Shown: one piece after another, positions 1 through 8,202 of the stretch
Numbering within the stretch: the first letter of the stretch is position 1
How the letters are laid out: each line of letters starts with the position of its first letter
Source of the DNA: Acidimicrobiaceae bacterium
GTDB lineage: Bacteria; Actinomycetota; Acidimicrobiia; Acidimicrobiales; RAAP-2
Assembly (NCBI GenBank): GCA_003136415.1
Contig: PLEI01000059.1
Span: forward strand, 1-39,969
Reading direction: 5' to 3'
Length of the DNA stretch: 39,969 bases
Notes under the pieces: model-generated
What the model saw: only the letters and a program-made list of their open reading frames with translations
The model's database searches: none
Told to the model about the DNA's origin: nothing
Program-made: the position numbers and the translations under genes

Positions 1-2
1 AG

Positions 3-128
3 ATGCTCATGTGGCACATCGTGCTGTTGCCGCTCGCCGCGGTCGTCTTGACCGCGCTACACGTGGTCATGGTGCGCATCAAGGGCGTCGTTCCCCCATT
101 TGAGGACAAGGCGGAGGTGTCGGCATGA
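3..128 (+). CDS. Cytochrome b (b6-like) subunit, 3' end only
   Basis: This is the last 41 codons of a gene that begins before the window. The reading frame is open from the first bases and ends at a TGA that overlaps the next start codon as ATGA. The visible peptide is one hydrophobic helix with a histidine, then the short tail VRIKGVVPPF. That pattern is typical of the end of the haem-carrying N-terminal cytochrome b polypeptide in bc-type complexes whose b subunit is split. The protein would sit in the cytoplasmic membrane and pass electrons from menaquinol. The overlap with the following gene implies translational coupling. The family call rests on a short segment. Confidence 0.6.
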   Translation: MLMWHIVLLPLAAVVLTALHVVMVRIKGVVPPFEDKAEVSA

Positions 129-1075
129 CGAAGAAGGCCTTTCGACCCGACGTCGACGCCCCCGAGTGGAGGGGCGCGTACGTCCCCTACGACATCATCA
201 AGGAGGGGGCCATCGCCGTTCTGGTGGTGACTATCCTCACCGTCGCCCTGGCGATCGTGTTCAGCTCGCCCGATGAGAAGGCGATCACCATCAAATCGTG
301 GTCGAACGCTGACCCCATTGACTTCGCCCAGACCGCCTTCAGCGAATTCACCGGCACCTCGGGTGTCGCGGGGTACGGTGCGCCCTACAACCACGGCGGT
401 CCCGCCCAGGGTTGGGGATTCCTATCTCCCCAGAAGTGGGTCGGCGTACGCATCAACGTCAATACGGTGAACGACTTCGTCCTCAACCCGCTGGAGGCCC
501 AACCGGCCGAGTCAACGCTGACGACGGCGCTCAACCAGTGGAAGTCGGCGTCGAGTGCGACCCAGACCGCTTGGACGACGGCCTACGGCACCGCCTCGAC
601 GAAGATGACGTTCTCCAGCGATCTGATCCAGGTTCCCACCAACTCGGCGGGGCCCGTACCGGTCTTGATTGACGACCTCACCATGATGGCCCGCTCCGGC
701 GCGCTGGACCAGGCCCTGGTGACCCAGAACGGCTTCTACACGACCAACTACACGAAACCGCTGTTGTTCCTCTCGGACGGCAACTACCTCGCCAACCTGG
801 GTGCCGCACAACACCTCGGCGGCGACCAGTGGGGCATGATGAACGAGACGGGCCAGTACCCGGGACAGGCGTGGCTGTGGCTGTACACCTTCTGGTACCA
901 GATCCCGCCCTACAACTCGAGTGCCAGCGGTGACTTCTTGGTCTGGGGCACGATGATGATCCTCACGGCTCTGCTCATCTTGGTGCCATTCATTCCGGGA
1001 TTGCGATCCATTCCGCGCCGACTCAAGATATATCGCATCATCTGGCGCGAGCACTACGCCGAGCAGGAGAGCTAA
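125..1075 (+). CDS. Cytochrome bc complex, cytochrome b C-terminal-type subunit
   Basis: The 316-residue protein has a cytoplasmic N-terminus, a membrane helix at about residues 30-48 and a long extracytoplasmic stretch of about 220 residues. A second helix follows at about 272-290, then a basic tail with PGLRSIPRRLKIYRIIWR. This tail and the GQAWLWLYTFWYQIPPYN segment resemble the subunit IV-like partner of split cytochrome b in Gram-positive bc complexes. Its start overlaps the stop of the preceding cytochrome b gene by four bases, so both are made from one mRNA. Subunit IV proteins usually have three helices and a small outside portion. The large external domain is unusual, and its role is not visible from sequence. 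The complex would reduce a c-type cytochrome during respiration. Confidence 0.65.
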   Translation: MTKKAFRPDVDAPEWRGAYVPYDIIKEGAIAVLVVTILTVALAIVFSSPDEKAITIKSWSNADPIDFAQTAFSEFTGTSGVAGYGAPYNHGGPAQGWGFLSPQKWVGVRINVNTVNDFVLNPLEAQPAESTLTTALNQWKSASSATQTAWTTAYGTASTKMTFSSDLIQVPTNSAGPVPVLIDDLTMMARSGALDQALVTQNGFYTTNYTKPLLFLSDGNYLANLGAAQHLGGDQWGMMNETGQYPGQAWLWLYTFWYQIPPYNSSASGDFLVWGTMMILTALLILVPFIPGLRSIPRRLKIYRIIWREHYAEQES

Positions 1076-2535
1076 CCCCGCACAGCCGCTCGCCAGGTAG
1101 GAGTGGACACGACGACGTGTCGCTGGACCACAGCTACTAACTGGCGAGCGGCCTCGAGGAGTACCCACTCGCTGTGGGGGCGACCCACCAGGGTCAGTCC
1201 CACCGGCAATCCCTCCACCAAGCCCATGGGCACGGTGAGAATCGGCCAGCCGGCCACCGCCGCCGCCATAATCGACGGCGACACGAACTTGGCATTGTCG
1301 CCGTTGACGAGGTCGCTCTTCCACGCGGGTCCGTAGGCCGGCGAGAGAACGACGTCGTAACCCTCGAGCACCGGCAGCAAACACTGCTCGACCGCCCAGC
1401 GGATGTTGCGCTCACGAGACTCTCGATAGGCGTCAGTGTCGCAGCCGCCGCTCGCCAGCGCCCGCAGAAGAAACTCGTGCCCGAAGTAGCGCTGCTCAAC
1501 GTCCCAGTGCGCGTCTTCAAAGGCCACGACGTCGGCCAGGGACGCGACACCTGCGCCGGGGCGGGTGCGCAGATACGAATCCATGTCGTCAAGCAGCTCA
1601 CACAGCATCACGGTGAGCTCGTCGTCGTAGTCAACCGGACCGGGCAGGCCGGCCGTGCGCTCCCCCACGCTGAGACCACTCTCGCGCGCGCGCGTCATCA
1701 CCTCGTCGAAGAGCACGTCGGTGCCGCGGTGGCCACTGCGCCAATTGCGCGCTTGCACCAGGCGCGGCGCGGAAGGGACGTCGCCGGGTGGCGTCCCCGA
1801 CAGGGCGGCGTACAAGAGAGCGAGGTCGTCCACGCTGTGCGCCATCGGGCCCGGACTGTCCTGGGAGTGGCTGATGGGCACCACGCCGTCACGCGACACG
1901 TTGCCCACGGTGGGCTTGAGACCCATCACGCCGTTCAGCGACGCGGGGCACGTGATCGAGCCGTCGGTTTCGGTGCCGACGGCCAAGGGCGCCAGACCGG
2001 CGGCGAGCGCCGCGCCCGAACCCGACGACGAGCCCCCCGACGAACGATCGAGCGCCCACGGATTGCCCACGAGGCCGCCACTGGCCGAGAAGCCACTGGT
2101 CGAATAGGGCGAGCGGATATTGGCCCACTGGCTCAGGTTCGTGCTGCCGAGAATGATCGCGCCAGCCTCACGCAGGCGGGTGACCAACTCGGCGTCGCGC
2201 GTCGGTCGTCCCTCGAGCGACGTCGAACCCGCGCCACCGGGCAAACCCACGGCCTCGATGTTGTCCTTGATAAGAACGGGTAGTCCGTGCAGCGTGCCGA
2301 GAATCTCGCCGCGCGCACGCTGATTGTCGCGCTCCTCCGCCACGTCGACCGCCGTGTCGCTCAGCGCGGCCACCGAGTGCAGGGCTACGTCGCCCGCGAC
2401 GTCGACGGCGCCAATTCGTGCGAGCAAGACATCGACGATCTGGCGTGAGGTGACCTCGCCCTGATCAAGACGGCGCAGCAACTCGACGGCGCCGGCGTAG
2501 GCCACGTCAACGCTCGAAGGATGTGGGTCGTTCAT
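1072..2535 (-). CDS. Amidase (amidase signature family)
   Basis: This 487-residue protein belongs to the amidase signature family, which hydrolyses amide bonds with a Ser-cisSer-Lys triad. The lysine lies in GLPVLIKDN, and the serine-rich core reads GGSSSGSGAALAAG, followed by GTETDGSITCPA. These are the three diagnostic blocks, and the length is normal for the family. I start it at the ATG at 2535 because the upstream in-frame extension is basic, of low complexity, and overlaps the preceding gene. It begins seven bases after the stop of the peptidase E-like gene on the same strand, so the two probably form an operon that processes peptides or amides. The substrate cannot be read from sequence. 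The 3' ends of this gene and the cytochrome gene overlap by four bases. Confidence 0.88.
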   Translation of the reverse strand: MNDPHPSSVDVAYAGAVELLRRLDQGEVTSRQIVDVLLARIGAVDVAGDVALHSVAALSDTAVDVAEERDNQRARGEILGTLHGLPVLIKDNIEAVGLPGGAGSTSLEGRPTRDAELVTRLREAGAIILGSTNLSQWANIRSPYSTSGFSASGGLVGNPWALDRSSGGSSSGSGAALAAGLAPLAVGTETDGSITCPASLNGVMGLKPTVGNVSRDGVVPISHSQDSPGPMAHSVDDLALLYAALSGTPPGDVPSAPRLVQARNWRSGHRGTDVLFDEVMTRARESGLSVGERTAGLPGPVDYDDELTVMLCELLDDMDSYLRTRPGAGVASLADVVAFEDAHWDVEQRYFGHEFLLRALASGGCDTDAYRESRERNIRWAVEQCLLPVLEGYDVVLSPAYGPAWKSDLVNGDNAKFVSPSIMAAAVAGWPILTVPMGLVEGLPVGLTLVGRPHSEWVLLEAARQLVAVVQRHVVVSTPTWRAAVRG

Positions 2536-2542
2536 GGGCCCC

Positions 2543-3277
2543 CTACGCGCTGGCGCCCGAGACGGGCGTGTGCAGGGTCTCACCGACCCGGAATTCCTGG
2601 CGCTCCGCGCCGCGCAGGATCCACGCGGAACTCGATCCTTGGACGATCCACTCCTCGGGACCACCGACGATGGCGGTCTCTTCGTCCACGCCGACTACGG
2701 TCACCTTGTCGTCACGTCCCACGAGAAAACGCGTCGCGACATCGGGCATGCGCTTGACGAAGGCGTCAAAGTGAGGTATCACGCGCAGGTGCGCGAGCAA
2801 CCCGAGTCCTGGCGTACCCCCCTCGCGCGGATGCCGGATGGTGGGGACCCACGCGGCCATCACCATGGCGCCCGCGCTGCAACCCGCGAGAGCCGCGCCG
2901 GCGCGCCACTGTGTCTCGATCGCCGTCCAAAGCGCACTGTCACGCAACGTCTCGGCCAGGAAGTTCGGGTTGCCGCCCGAGAGGTAGATCAACCCGGCGC
3001 CGTCGAGCATCTTCACGATGTCTGGATTGTTGGCGTCCTCGCGAGTGGCCACGGGGACTATCACCGGCGTGACGCCGATGCGCTGCGCCTGTTCGATACC
3101 CAGTCGATGCCAGCGCTCGAGAGTCGCCGGTCCGTCGGGCACGGCCGCCGTGGCGATCTGGACGTAGCGCGGCGCACGACCGGCAATCAGCCGCGCCTCG
3201 ATATCAGCCATCACCGGGAGGTACTCCCCGGAGCCCACCAGGGCAATCGGACCCGCCTGGTCAGAGTTCACGTCCAT
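2543..3277 (-). CDS. Peptidase S51-like (dipeptidase E / cyanophycinase fold) protein
   Basis: The 244-residue protein has the marks of the class I glutamine amidotransferase-like fold used by peptidase E and cyanophycinase. It has LVGSGEY near the N-terminus, LSGGNP at about residues 98-103, and the nucleophile elbow GCSAGAM with the probable catalytic serine at about residue 134. A histidine in RVIPHFDAF could complete the site. Members cleave Asp-containing dipeptides or beta-aspartyl links. It lies directly upstream of an amidase on the same strand with a seven-base gap, suggesting shared use in peptide or amide breakdown. The specific substrate is unknown. Confidence 0.78.
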   Translation of the reverse strand: MDVNSDQAGPIALVGSGEYLPVMADIEARLIAGRAPRYVQIATAAVPDGPATLERWHRLGIEQAQRIGVTPVIVPVATREDANNPDIVKMLDGAGLIYLSGGNPNFLAETLRDSALWTAIETQWRAGAALAGCSAGAMVMAAWVPTIRHPREGGTPGLGLLAHLRVIPHFDAFVKRMPDVATRFLVGRDDKVTVVGVDEETAIVGGPEEWIVQGSSSAWILRGAERQEFRVGETLHTPVSGASA

Positions 3278-3370
3278 CGCCCGCCTTCATTCCGGTGACA
3301 ATTATCACTCTCGCTACGGTAACGGCTCGGGTGACCACTCGACACCAAGGAGTCGGTACGATGTCCAACG

Positions 3371-3676
3371 ATGGGACTCGCGACCTACAACAGCTGCTCC
3401 TTCAACGAAAAGCGCGCCGTCTTGCGCGCCTTTTGGTCGGGCCGGGAGGATGAGTCGGAGAAAATCAATCTGGCCGCCCGCGAGTACGGCCCCTACGCCC
3501 TCGGGCTCGTGACGATCATCACCTTTGAACTCATCGTCATCGCCGTCCTACTGGTGGCCCGCGCCAACGGGTGGGCCTGGACCGCGACGGCGGCGACGGT
3601 GCTCGCCCTCTGGAGTCTGTGGTGGACAGTGGCCTGTCGACGCCGGATCAACGCCACCCGCTCCGCCATTCAATAG
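3371..3676 (+). CDS. Small two-helix membrane protein of unknown function
   Basis: The 101-residue protein has a soluble charged N-terminus of about 40 residues, then two membrane helices at about 46-66 and 69-89, and a short basic tail. I do not recognise the family. Third codon positions are strongly GC-rich from the first codon, which supports this frame. A good AAGGAG lies at 3348-3353, but it is placed for an ATG at 3361 in another frame that closes after 30 codons. A TACGAT at 3357-3362 sits at the right distance for a leaderless transcript starting at the ATG used here. It is divergent from the peptidase-amidase operon. Confidence 0.6.
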   Translation: MGLATYNSCSFNEKRAVLRAFWSGREDESEKINLAAREYGPYALGLVTIITFELIVIAVLLVARANGWAWTATAATVLALWSLWWTVACRRRINATRSAIQ

Positions 3677-3725
3677 TCACCATCCCGCGACGACCATTCA
3701 CGTGGTGACGTTGCTCGCGCACGAT

Positions 3726-4187
3726 TTAGATCGCCGGGAACTGAAACTTTGCCGGAATCTCTTTTTGGAACGCGAATGCGTCGATGCTCGGCCCCTTCTC
3801 GCGAAAGAGAATCAGTCGCTCTTGAGCGTCGAGGACACTCGGCATACGCGTCGCGGGGACCCACCAGCAGACCACCATGGGTTCGGTGGCGACGGCAAAC
3901 CACTCTCGACGCTGACGCAATGCGTCTCGATGTCGTTCGTTGCGATACACGAAATCGAACAGACTCGCGGCGTCGGCCCAAACCGACATGTTGACGATGA
4001 GGGTGTCGTCATCGAAGATTCGTTGCTTAATCGCCCCGGGACCGTCGCCATAGGTCAGTCGCCACACGAATCCGGGCGCCTTGTCCGCCTGATCATTAAC
4101 GTCGTCGATGCGCGCCACGAAACTGGCCATCGCGGGCGAATCAATGGGGGCCATCACTTTGGCGATATTCAACTGAGCCAGCAGCAC
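3726..4187 (-). CDS. DUF3291 domain-containing protein
   Basis: The 153-residue protein matches the DUF3291 pattern. It opens with LLAQLNIAK, then APIDSPAMASFVARID, then APGFVWRL, and later has a tryptophan-rich segment around VVCWWVPA. Members are small soluble alpha/beta-barrel-like proteins related to antibiotic biosynthesis monooxygenase folds, with no settled function. Its GTG start follows a TAACAT box by five bases, which would fit a leaderless mRNA. There is no obvious partner: a small membrane protein gene faces it from the left, and tRNA-Ala lies upstream. Confidence 0.8.
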   Translation of the reverse strand: MLLAQLNIAKVMAPIDSPAMASFVARIDDVNDQADKAPGFVWRLTYGDGPGAIKQRIFDDDTLIVNMSVWADAASLFDFVYRNERHRDALRQRREWFAVATEPMVVCWWVPATRMPSVLDAQERLILFREKGPSIDAFAFQKEIPAKFQFPAI

Positions 4188-4268
4188 GCCTCATGTTACA
4201 AAGACTCGCGCCCGTCGAACTCTATGACCCGCGACCCCACTTGAGCACTCCGCTAGAGCTCCACGTAG

Positions 4269-4341
4269 TGGAGACGATGGGGATCGAACCCACGACCTCA
4301 GGCTTGCAAAGCCCGCGCTCTACCAACTGAGCTACATCCCC
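4269..4341 (-). tRNA. tRNA-Ala (anticodon TGC)
   Basis: Read on the minus strand, this gives a complete 73-base cloverleaf: acceptor GGGGATG paired with CGTCTCC, a D-arm TAGCTCAGTTGGTAGAGC, an anticodon loop CTTTGCA with anticodon TGC, and a T-arm with GGTTCGATCC. The third acceptor pair is G-U, which is the main identity element of alanine tRNAs. The discriminator is A, and CCA is not encoded. Confidence 0.96.
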
Positions 4342-4365
4342 GACGACAGTCGATTGTACTCGTCC

Positions 4366-5208
4366 TCACGATGACACCTCCCCGTTCGCGCCAGCGCGCC
4401 GCCGTGCGCGAATGCGCTGGCGATCGACCCGCAACAGCTGGCGCTCCACGTCCGCCCAGTGCAGCGGCGATTCTTCCACCGCGACGCCGGCCTCGTCGGC
4501 GCGCGAAAAGATGGTGAAGGCGACGGCCCACATGGGAACGTAACTACCGAGTTTGGCCACGAAGCCGGCCAACTGCTGGTCGAGGAGCGGCGTCATGTGC
4601 AGTAGTGACTGCTGATGGTGCAGTGCGGGATAGAGCGAATGACGAGCAAAGATCCACACGAACGACAGGCTCGTCACCACCAAGGAGGCCACGAAGATGA
4701 ATCCCGCACGACCCACCGGCGAGAGTCGCTTCGCGCCGGGCATCACGGCGAGCGCCGGGATCCACAACACGAGTCCGCACACCAGGACGGCCAGCAGCGT
4801 CAGGGCTCGCACCCAGCTTGAATGCGCACCCTCATCCACCACCGGCGTCGACAGCGTCAACGTTCCCACCACCGTGACGAAGGCCATCGAGATCCCGGGA
4901 TGCGCCAGTCGGCGCGTCACCGCATCGATCGGTGCCGAGCGAGTCAGGGCGACCAGGCGCGTCGTCGACGTGCTGGCAACGAAGAGCGGCGCCACGAGCA
5001 GCATGATAATCAGGCGCTGCAGCGTCGCCACGCTGAGCGACACCGTTGCCGCCAGGTCGCCGACGGGCCACAGAGTCACGAGCGCCAGAACGAACCAGCC
5101 CGCCAGGGCGCGCAACCGATACCGGCGTTCGTCCAGCGCCCGCACGTGCAGCGTGCCCAACACCACCACGGCTCCCAGTACCACCGGATGCAGGTGGAAG
5201 GGGGGCAC
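4366..5208 (-). CDS. ctaG: Cytochrome c oxidase assembly protein, CtaG (caa3-type) family
   Basis: This 280-residue polytopic membrane protein has about seven hydrophobic segments. It shows features of the caa3-oxidase CtaG family: HLHPVVLGAVVVLG at the start, LWPVGDLA in the second loop, HPGISMAFV in the middle, HQQSLLHMTPLLDQQLAGF with histidines before a late helix, and a soluble basic C-terminus. Members help deliver copper or assemble cytochrome oxidase, which fits the bc-complex gene at the start of the window. It starts five bases after the stop of the DUF2252 gene, on the same strand, and is the last gene of a three-gene unit. The C-terminal 40 residues are charged and probably cytoplasmic. 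Confidence 0.8.
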   Translation of the reverse strand: MPPFHLHPVVLGAVVVLGTLHVRALDERRYRLRALAGWFVLALVTLWPVGDLAATVSLSVATLQRLIIMLLVAPLFVASTSTTRLVALTRSAPIDAVTRRLAHPGISMAFVTVVGTLTLSTPVVDEGAHSSWVRALTLLAVLVCGLVLWIPALAVMPGAKRLSPVGRAGFIFVASLVVTSLSFVWIFARHSLYPALHHQQSLLHMTPLLDQQLAGFVAKLGSYVPMWAVAFTIFSRADEAGVAVEESPLHWADVERQLLRVDRQRIRARRRAGANGEVSS

Positions 5209-5213
5209 CGTGA

Positions 5214-6593
5214 CTAGCCCTCGGTGCTGATTCGCCCCTGGACGACGGCATCGTGCAAGGCCGCGTAGTCGCGGGCGTTGCGCTCGCGGTACGCCTGGGC
5301 GAAGTCCGAGATGGCCTCGTCAAAACGCGGACCGCCCCCGATGTATCCCGCAATCTGGGCCGAGGTGCCCGAGCGGGCGTGGGCTCGCGCCAGCGTCCAC
5401 GCACAAATGCGCCCGTAGGCCTCGAGCAGTGCGTCGTCGAGGCGCTCGACGTCAACACTCGCGCGGTGGTCGTAGAGTTGACGGACGTAAAAGCTCCGCG
5501 TCCGAGCGTCGACGTCGACGTTGCCCCACCCGAGGAACGCGTCGGGTGTCACCTGCATCACCCGCTGTCCGTGGACCACGCGGGCGGCCGATTCCTCGGT
5601 CGCGTCGCGCTCGCGGGCTCTCGCTATGACGGAGCGGTGGGCTTCCTTGATCTGCAAGAAGAAGGTGTCGCGGTGGTCGCGTCCACACAGCAGGACCGCG
5701 AAGCACTCGGTGCCCACCGAACCCACTCCCACGACGTGGCGAGCCACGTCGACCGGGGTGAATTGGCTCAAGAGAAGTTGCCGGTCCGAAGCCAGTGTCG
5801 AGTCGTAGTTGGCGACGACCCCCAGGATTGTGTCGGCACTCAGTCCCGTCTCGTCAATTCCTTCGAGGTGCGTGAAGTGCGGGGCCTCATCAACGATGAG
5901 CGGATTCTCGCCCCCGGTGACGAATCGCTGATACGCGCTTTGGTCATCCGTGCCGCGCAGGTGATGCAACACGTCCTCGATGCGCCGGCGCGTGACGTCA
6001 GTGAAGGCGCCGCGCAAGTCCTGCATGAGCGACGACGTGGTCAGCGACGAATACCAGACGTCGAGCCGGGTCTCTTCGGCGAAGCGACGGATTGCCACGC
6101 GATATTCACGCGCCACGATACGCGACAATTTCTCCTGGGCGCCGTGACGAAGTCCCATCGAGTCGCCCGCGATGACCAGCGAGGTGACGAGTCGCTTCAC
6201 GTCCCACTCGAAGGGCCCTTGGTCGGTCTCGTCGAAATCGGTCAAGTCAAAGACCAGTCGCCGCTCGGGTGACGCGAACACTCCGAAATTCGAGAGATGC
6301 GCGTCGCCGCAGATTTGCACCGTCAACGGGGCTGCGGGCCCGCGGGCCAGGTCCTCGGACATGATCAGTGCCGAACCGCGCAGGAAGGACAGCGGACTCT
6401 CGAGCATGCGCCGCCAACGCAGCGCGGCGAGGGACGGCACCCGGTCTTCGAGTTGACTTTGCAGACGCTCCACCACGTCGTATCCGTCGGGGCGATCAGC
6501 GAGAACCCCCAGCGAACCGCGCGACGTCAGAAATCGTCCGCCACGGCCCTCGAGTCGTCGTTGGGCCACCGTGGTCTTAAGGGCCTTCTTCAC
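5214..6593 (-). CDS. DUF2252 domain-containing protein
   Basis: The 459-residue protein is a clear DUF2252 member. It has RWRRMLESPLSFLRGSA, then VQICGDAHLSNFGVFASPE, then DLTDFDETDQGPFEWDVKRL, and ends with RNARDYAALHDAV. The GDAHLSNFG and DFDE blocks resemble the catalytic loop and metal-binding motif of aminoglycoside phosphotransferase or kinase-like folds, so a phosphotransfer role is possible but unproven. Its start overlaps the stop of the upstream membrane-protein gene as ATGA, and the next gene (CtaG) begins five bases after its stop. The three are probably co-transcribed. The length is normal for the family. Confidence 0.88.
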   Translation of the reverse strand: MKKALKTTVAQRRLEGRGGRFLTSRGSLGVLADRPDGYDVVERLQSQLEDRVPSLAALRWRRMLESPLSFLRGSALIMSEDLARGPAAPLTVQICGDAHLSNFGVFASPERRLVFDLTDFDETDQGPFEWDVKRLVTSLVIAGDSMGLRHGAQEKLSRIVAREYRVAIRRFAEETRLDVWYSSLTTSSLMQDLRGAFTDVTRRRIEDVLHHLRGTDDQSAYQRFVTGGENPLIVDEAPHFTHLEGIDETGLSADTILGVVANYDSTLASDRQLLLSQFTPVDVARHVVGVGSVGTECFAVLLCGRDHRDTFFLQIKEAHRSVIARARERDATEESAARVVHGQRVMQVTPDAFLGWGNVDVDARTRSFYVRQLYDHRASVDVERLDDALLEAYGRICAWTLARAHARSGTSAQIAGYIGGGPRFDEAISDFAQAYRERNARDYAALHDAVVQGRISTEG

Positions 6594-7201
6594 GCCAGCG
6601 ACTCCTTTTGTAATGTGCGTTGGGCCAGACGGGGTCCGACGCGCGTCAGAATCAACACACTCAAGATGCTGTCAGTCAACATGATGACGCCAGGGAAAAG
6701 GGCCCCCGCCGTGGTGAAATTCTTCAGTGTCAAGAGCGTAATGCCCGTATTCACTGCTCCCATGACAAAAACTCGCGGAGTTTCCGACTCCGGAGAGCTC
6801 CAGGACTTTCGATAAGTCGGCAACGCGGCAATGAAATCAGCCGCCACGAAGGACACCAGGGCGATGGTCGGCTCATTGACGACTGCCCAAAAGACCAGTC
6901 CCGCCAACGACACGACGCCACAGGAGATATCGACGGCGTCGATGCGCCAGACGGCGTGAGGATTCTTGAACGACGCGAGGAGAACCACGAGGGGTATGAG
7001 GCCCAGAGCGAGCGTCATAATCGACGCGAGTCCCACGTGCTGCTGGATCTCGACGATAAAGGCCAGAATGCCTTCGAGCGCCCAGAGACCCCAGGTCACC
7101 CGGTGCGGTGAAGTGGTTCCCCGTAGCGTGTCACGGATGTACGAGGCCGAGCCGAAAACCGACAGAGCGGCGGCGAGGAAGACGAAGCGGGGGTCCAGCA
7201 C
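6590..7201 (-). CDS. Integral membrane protein, PQ-loop-like, unknown function
   Basis: This 203-residue protein has about six or seven hydrophobic helices. The segment TSPHRVTWGLWALEGILAF recalls the helix-turn of PQ-loop or SWEET-type transport proteins. A second such block appears around TYRKSWSSPESETPRVFVMG, so the protein may be a two-repeat arrangement. The resemblance is weak and I do not assign a substrate. It begins with GTG at 7201, and its stop overlaps the DUF2252 start by four bases, making it the first gene of the unit membrane protein - DUF2252 - CtaG. Confidence 0.6.
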   Translation of the reverse strand: MLDPRFVFLAAALSVFGSASYIRDTLRGTTSPHRVTWGLWALEGILAFIVEIQQHVGLASIMTLALGLIPLVVLLASFKNPHAVWRIDAVDISCGVVSLAGLVFWAVVNEPTIALVSFVAADFIAALPTYRKSWSSPESETPRVFVMGAVNTGITLLTLKNFTTAGALFPGVIMLTDSILSVLILTRVGPRLAQRTLQKESLA

Positions 7202-7300
7202 CCATCCAGTCTGCCCGTTTCTGGCACTGTTGCCTCAGAATTGCACGTCAGAATGCCAGGGAGAGGGTCCGTTGGCGATGTTGTAGATTAGTTACCCCTA

Positions 7301-7377
7301 GGGGCTATAGCTCAGTCGGTTAGAGCGCGTCACTGATAATGACGAGGTCGTAAGTTCGATTCTTACTAGCCCCACCA
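7301..7377 (+). tRNA. tRNA-Ile (anticodon GAT), island attachment site
   Basis: This is a complete cloverleaf: acceptor GGGGCTA paired with TAGCCCC, D-arm TAGCTCAGTCGGTTAGAGC, anticodon loop CTGATAA with GAT, T-arm GTAAG-TTCGATT-CTTAC, discriminator A and an encoded CCA. An Xis-like gene and a tyrosine recombinase follow directly on the same strand, which is the classic arrangement of an element integrated at a tRNA 3' end. Bases 7350-7377 align with a tRNA-like fragment at 35771-35798, the proposed other end of the island. Confidence 0.96.
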
Positions 7378-7385
7378 ATAATCCC

Positions 7386-7405
7386 CCTCGAAATAATGCT
7401 CGAGG
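7386..7405 (+). terminator. Hairpin after tRNA-Ile
   Basis: CCTCGA (7386-7391) and TCGAGG (7400-7405) form a perfect six-base stem around an eight-base loop, nine bases after the tRNA CCA. There is no T-run. It may end or process the tRNA transcript, or be part of the attachment site. Confidence 0.35.
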
Positions 7406-7466
7406 AACCTGCGCCCAGGTTTTTGCTGAGATTCCTCTCATGGTGCTGCCTACGCAAGATGGTCCA

Positions 7467-7496
7467 TTTCGCCACCCAAAGCACCAATTTCGCCAC
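7467..7496 (+). repeat. Paired integrase arm-type site candidate, left end
   Basis: TTTCGCCAC occurs at 7467-7475 and again at 7488-7496, in the same orientation and 21 bp start to start, about 90 bp inside the tRNA end of the island. The same motif pair with the same 21 bp spacing occurs at 35658-35687, about 100 bp inside the right end, and weaker second halves occur in the dispersed repeats. Twenty-one bp is two helical turns, as expected for a protein binding one DNA face. The assignment to the integrase is an inference. Confidence 0.5.
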
Positions 7497-7731
7497 TGAG
7501 GTGCGCACCGTGCGGATCGCGCGCACCGCAATCTGGTCCCTCCGGGCCCCAGGAAATCACGGCCTGGCCGCCGATGAAGTCCGTAAAGCGACAAATGCCT
7601 ACGCAACGTACCGCCGCACCTGGTCACCAACATCGTGGATAACCCACTATCAGGATCGTCGACTGCGCAGACCCCACCTTCGCGTCACTGATCACAGTGC
7701 TAGATGCAATCAACACCGCGAAGGAGATGCA

Positions 7732-8202
7732 ATGCCAGTAGCTGCTGTGGACACCATAACCAGCCGTCGGAACAAATTGTCCGAGGGCCAAGCGGAATTT
7801 CCTCCGAAGACCGTTTCGGTGGCGGAGGCCGCCCGGCTGTGCCGCTGCAGTGACGACACCATCAGGCGGCGACTACACAAGAACAAACTCAGTGGCGCTT
7901 TCCAGGACGGTATCGGTACTGGTGCCCCGTGGCGTGTACCAGTGCCTGCTCTCATCGAGGCCGGGCTCTGCGACCGAAGTGTGCTCAACGAACTCGACGA
8001 ACACCTCAATCCGAATGTTGTCAGGCTCAACACCGAGCTACTCGAGCTGCGCGCGGAACTCATCACCGAGCGGATGTACCGTCAATCCGCCGAGCGCATG
8101 TACGCGGAGGTCTTCGGCGAAGTCCAGTACCTGCGAAAGACGCTGGGCCTAGTACTGGCCATGAGTTCAAGCGCCTCCAAAGACGAGAGCGGAAGCAGTT
8201 GA
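7732..8202 (+). CDS. Xis-like helix-turn-helix protein
   Basis: The 156-residue protein has a MerR/excisionase-type HTH at about residues 23-78: TVSVAEAARLCRCSDDTIRR followed by a wing and VPVPALIEAGL. After it comes a charged helical stretch rich in Glu, Arg and Leu (about 95-140), likely a coiled coil. The start is set by AAGGAG at 7721-7726, five bases before the ATG. Its TGA overlaps the ATG of the integrase gene by one base, so the two are translationally coupled. A role as recombination directionality factor or regulator of the integrase fits this position. The HTH resembles the module inserted in the integrase itself at residues 158-212, suggesting shared ancestry. Confidence 0.7.
   Translation: MPVAAVDTITSRRNKLSEGQAEFPPKTVSVAEAARLCRCSDDTIRRRLHKNKLSGAFQDGIGTGAPWRVPVPALIEAGLCDRSVLNELDEHLNPNVVRLNTELLELRAELITERMYRQSAERMYAEVFGEVQYLRKTLGLVLAMSSSASKDESGSS

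Larger units (their letters stand above)
7378..7731 (+). other. Non-coding left arm of the island (attL side)
   Basis: This stretch separates tRNA-Ile from the first island gene. It holds a short hairpin at 7386-7405 and a pair of TTTCGCCAC motifs at 7467-7475 and 7488-7496, spaced 21 bp. An in-frame open stretch precedes the HTH gene, but the Shine-Dalgarno at 7721 marks the real start, so I treat this as non-coding recombination and regulatory DNA. Confidence 0.55.

Noticed and set aside
512-1384. Minus-strand open frame of 290 codons opposite the cytochrome gene
   Set aside because: It overlaps two well-supported genes, is arginine- and glycine-rich and has no ribosome site.
1174-2283. 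Long open frame of 369 codons on the plus strand opposite the amidase
   Set aside because: It is the antisense shadow of the amidase gene, with arginine- and histidine-rich low-complexity translation and no family match.
3361-3453. Short frame from ATG 3361 with a good AAGGAG upstream
   Set aside because: It closes after 30 codons and has poor third-position GC. The overlapping frame from 3371 has strong coding character. A frameshifted start of one gene cannot be excluded.
5253-6272. Plus-strand open frame of 339 codons opposite DUF2252
   Set aside because: Antisense shadow of a clear DUF2252 gene; composition is typical of the complementary strand of GC-rich coding DNA.
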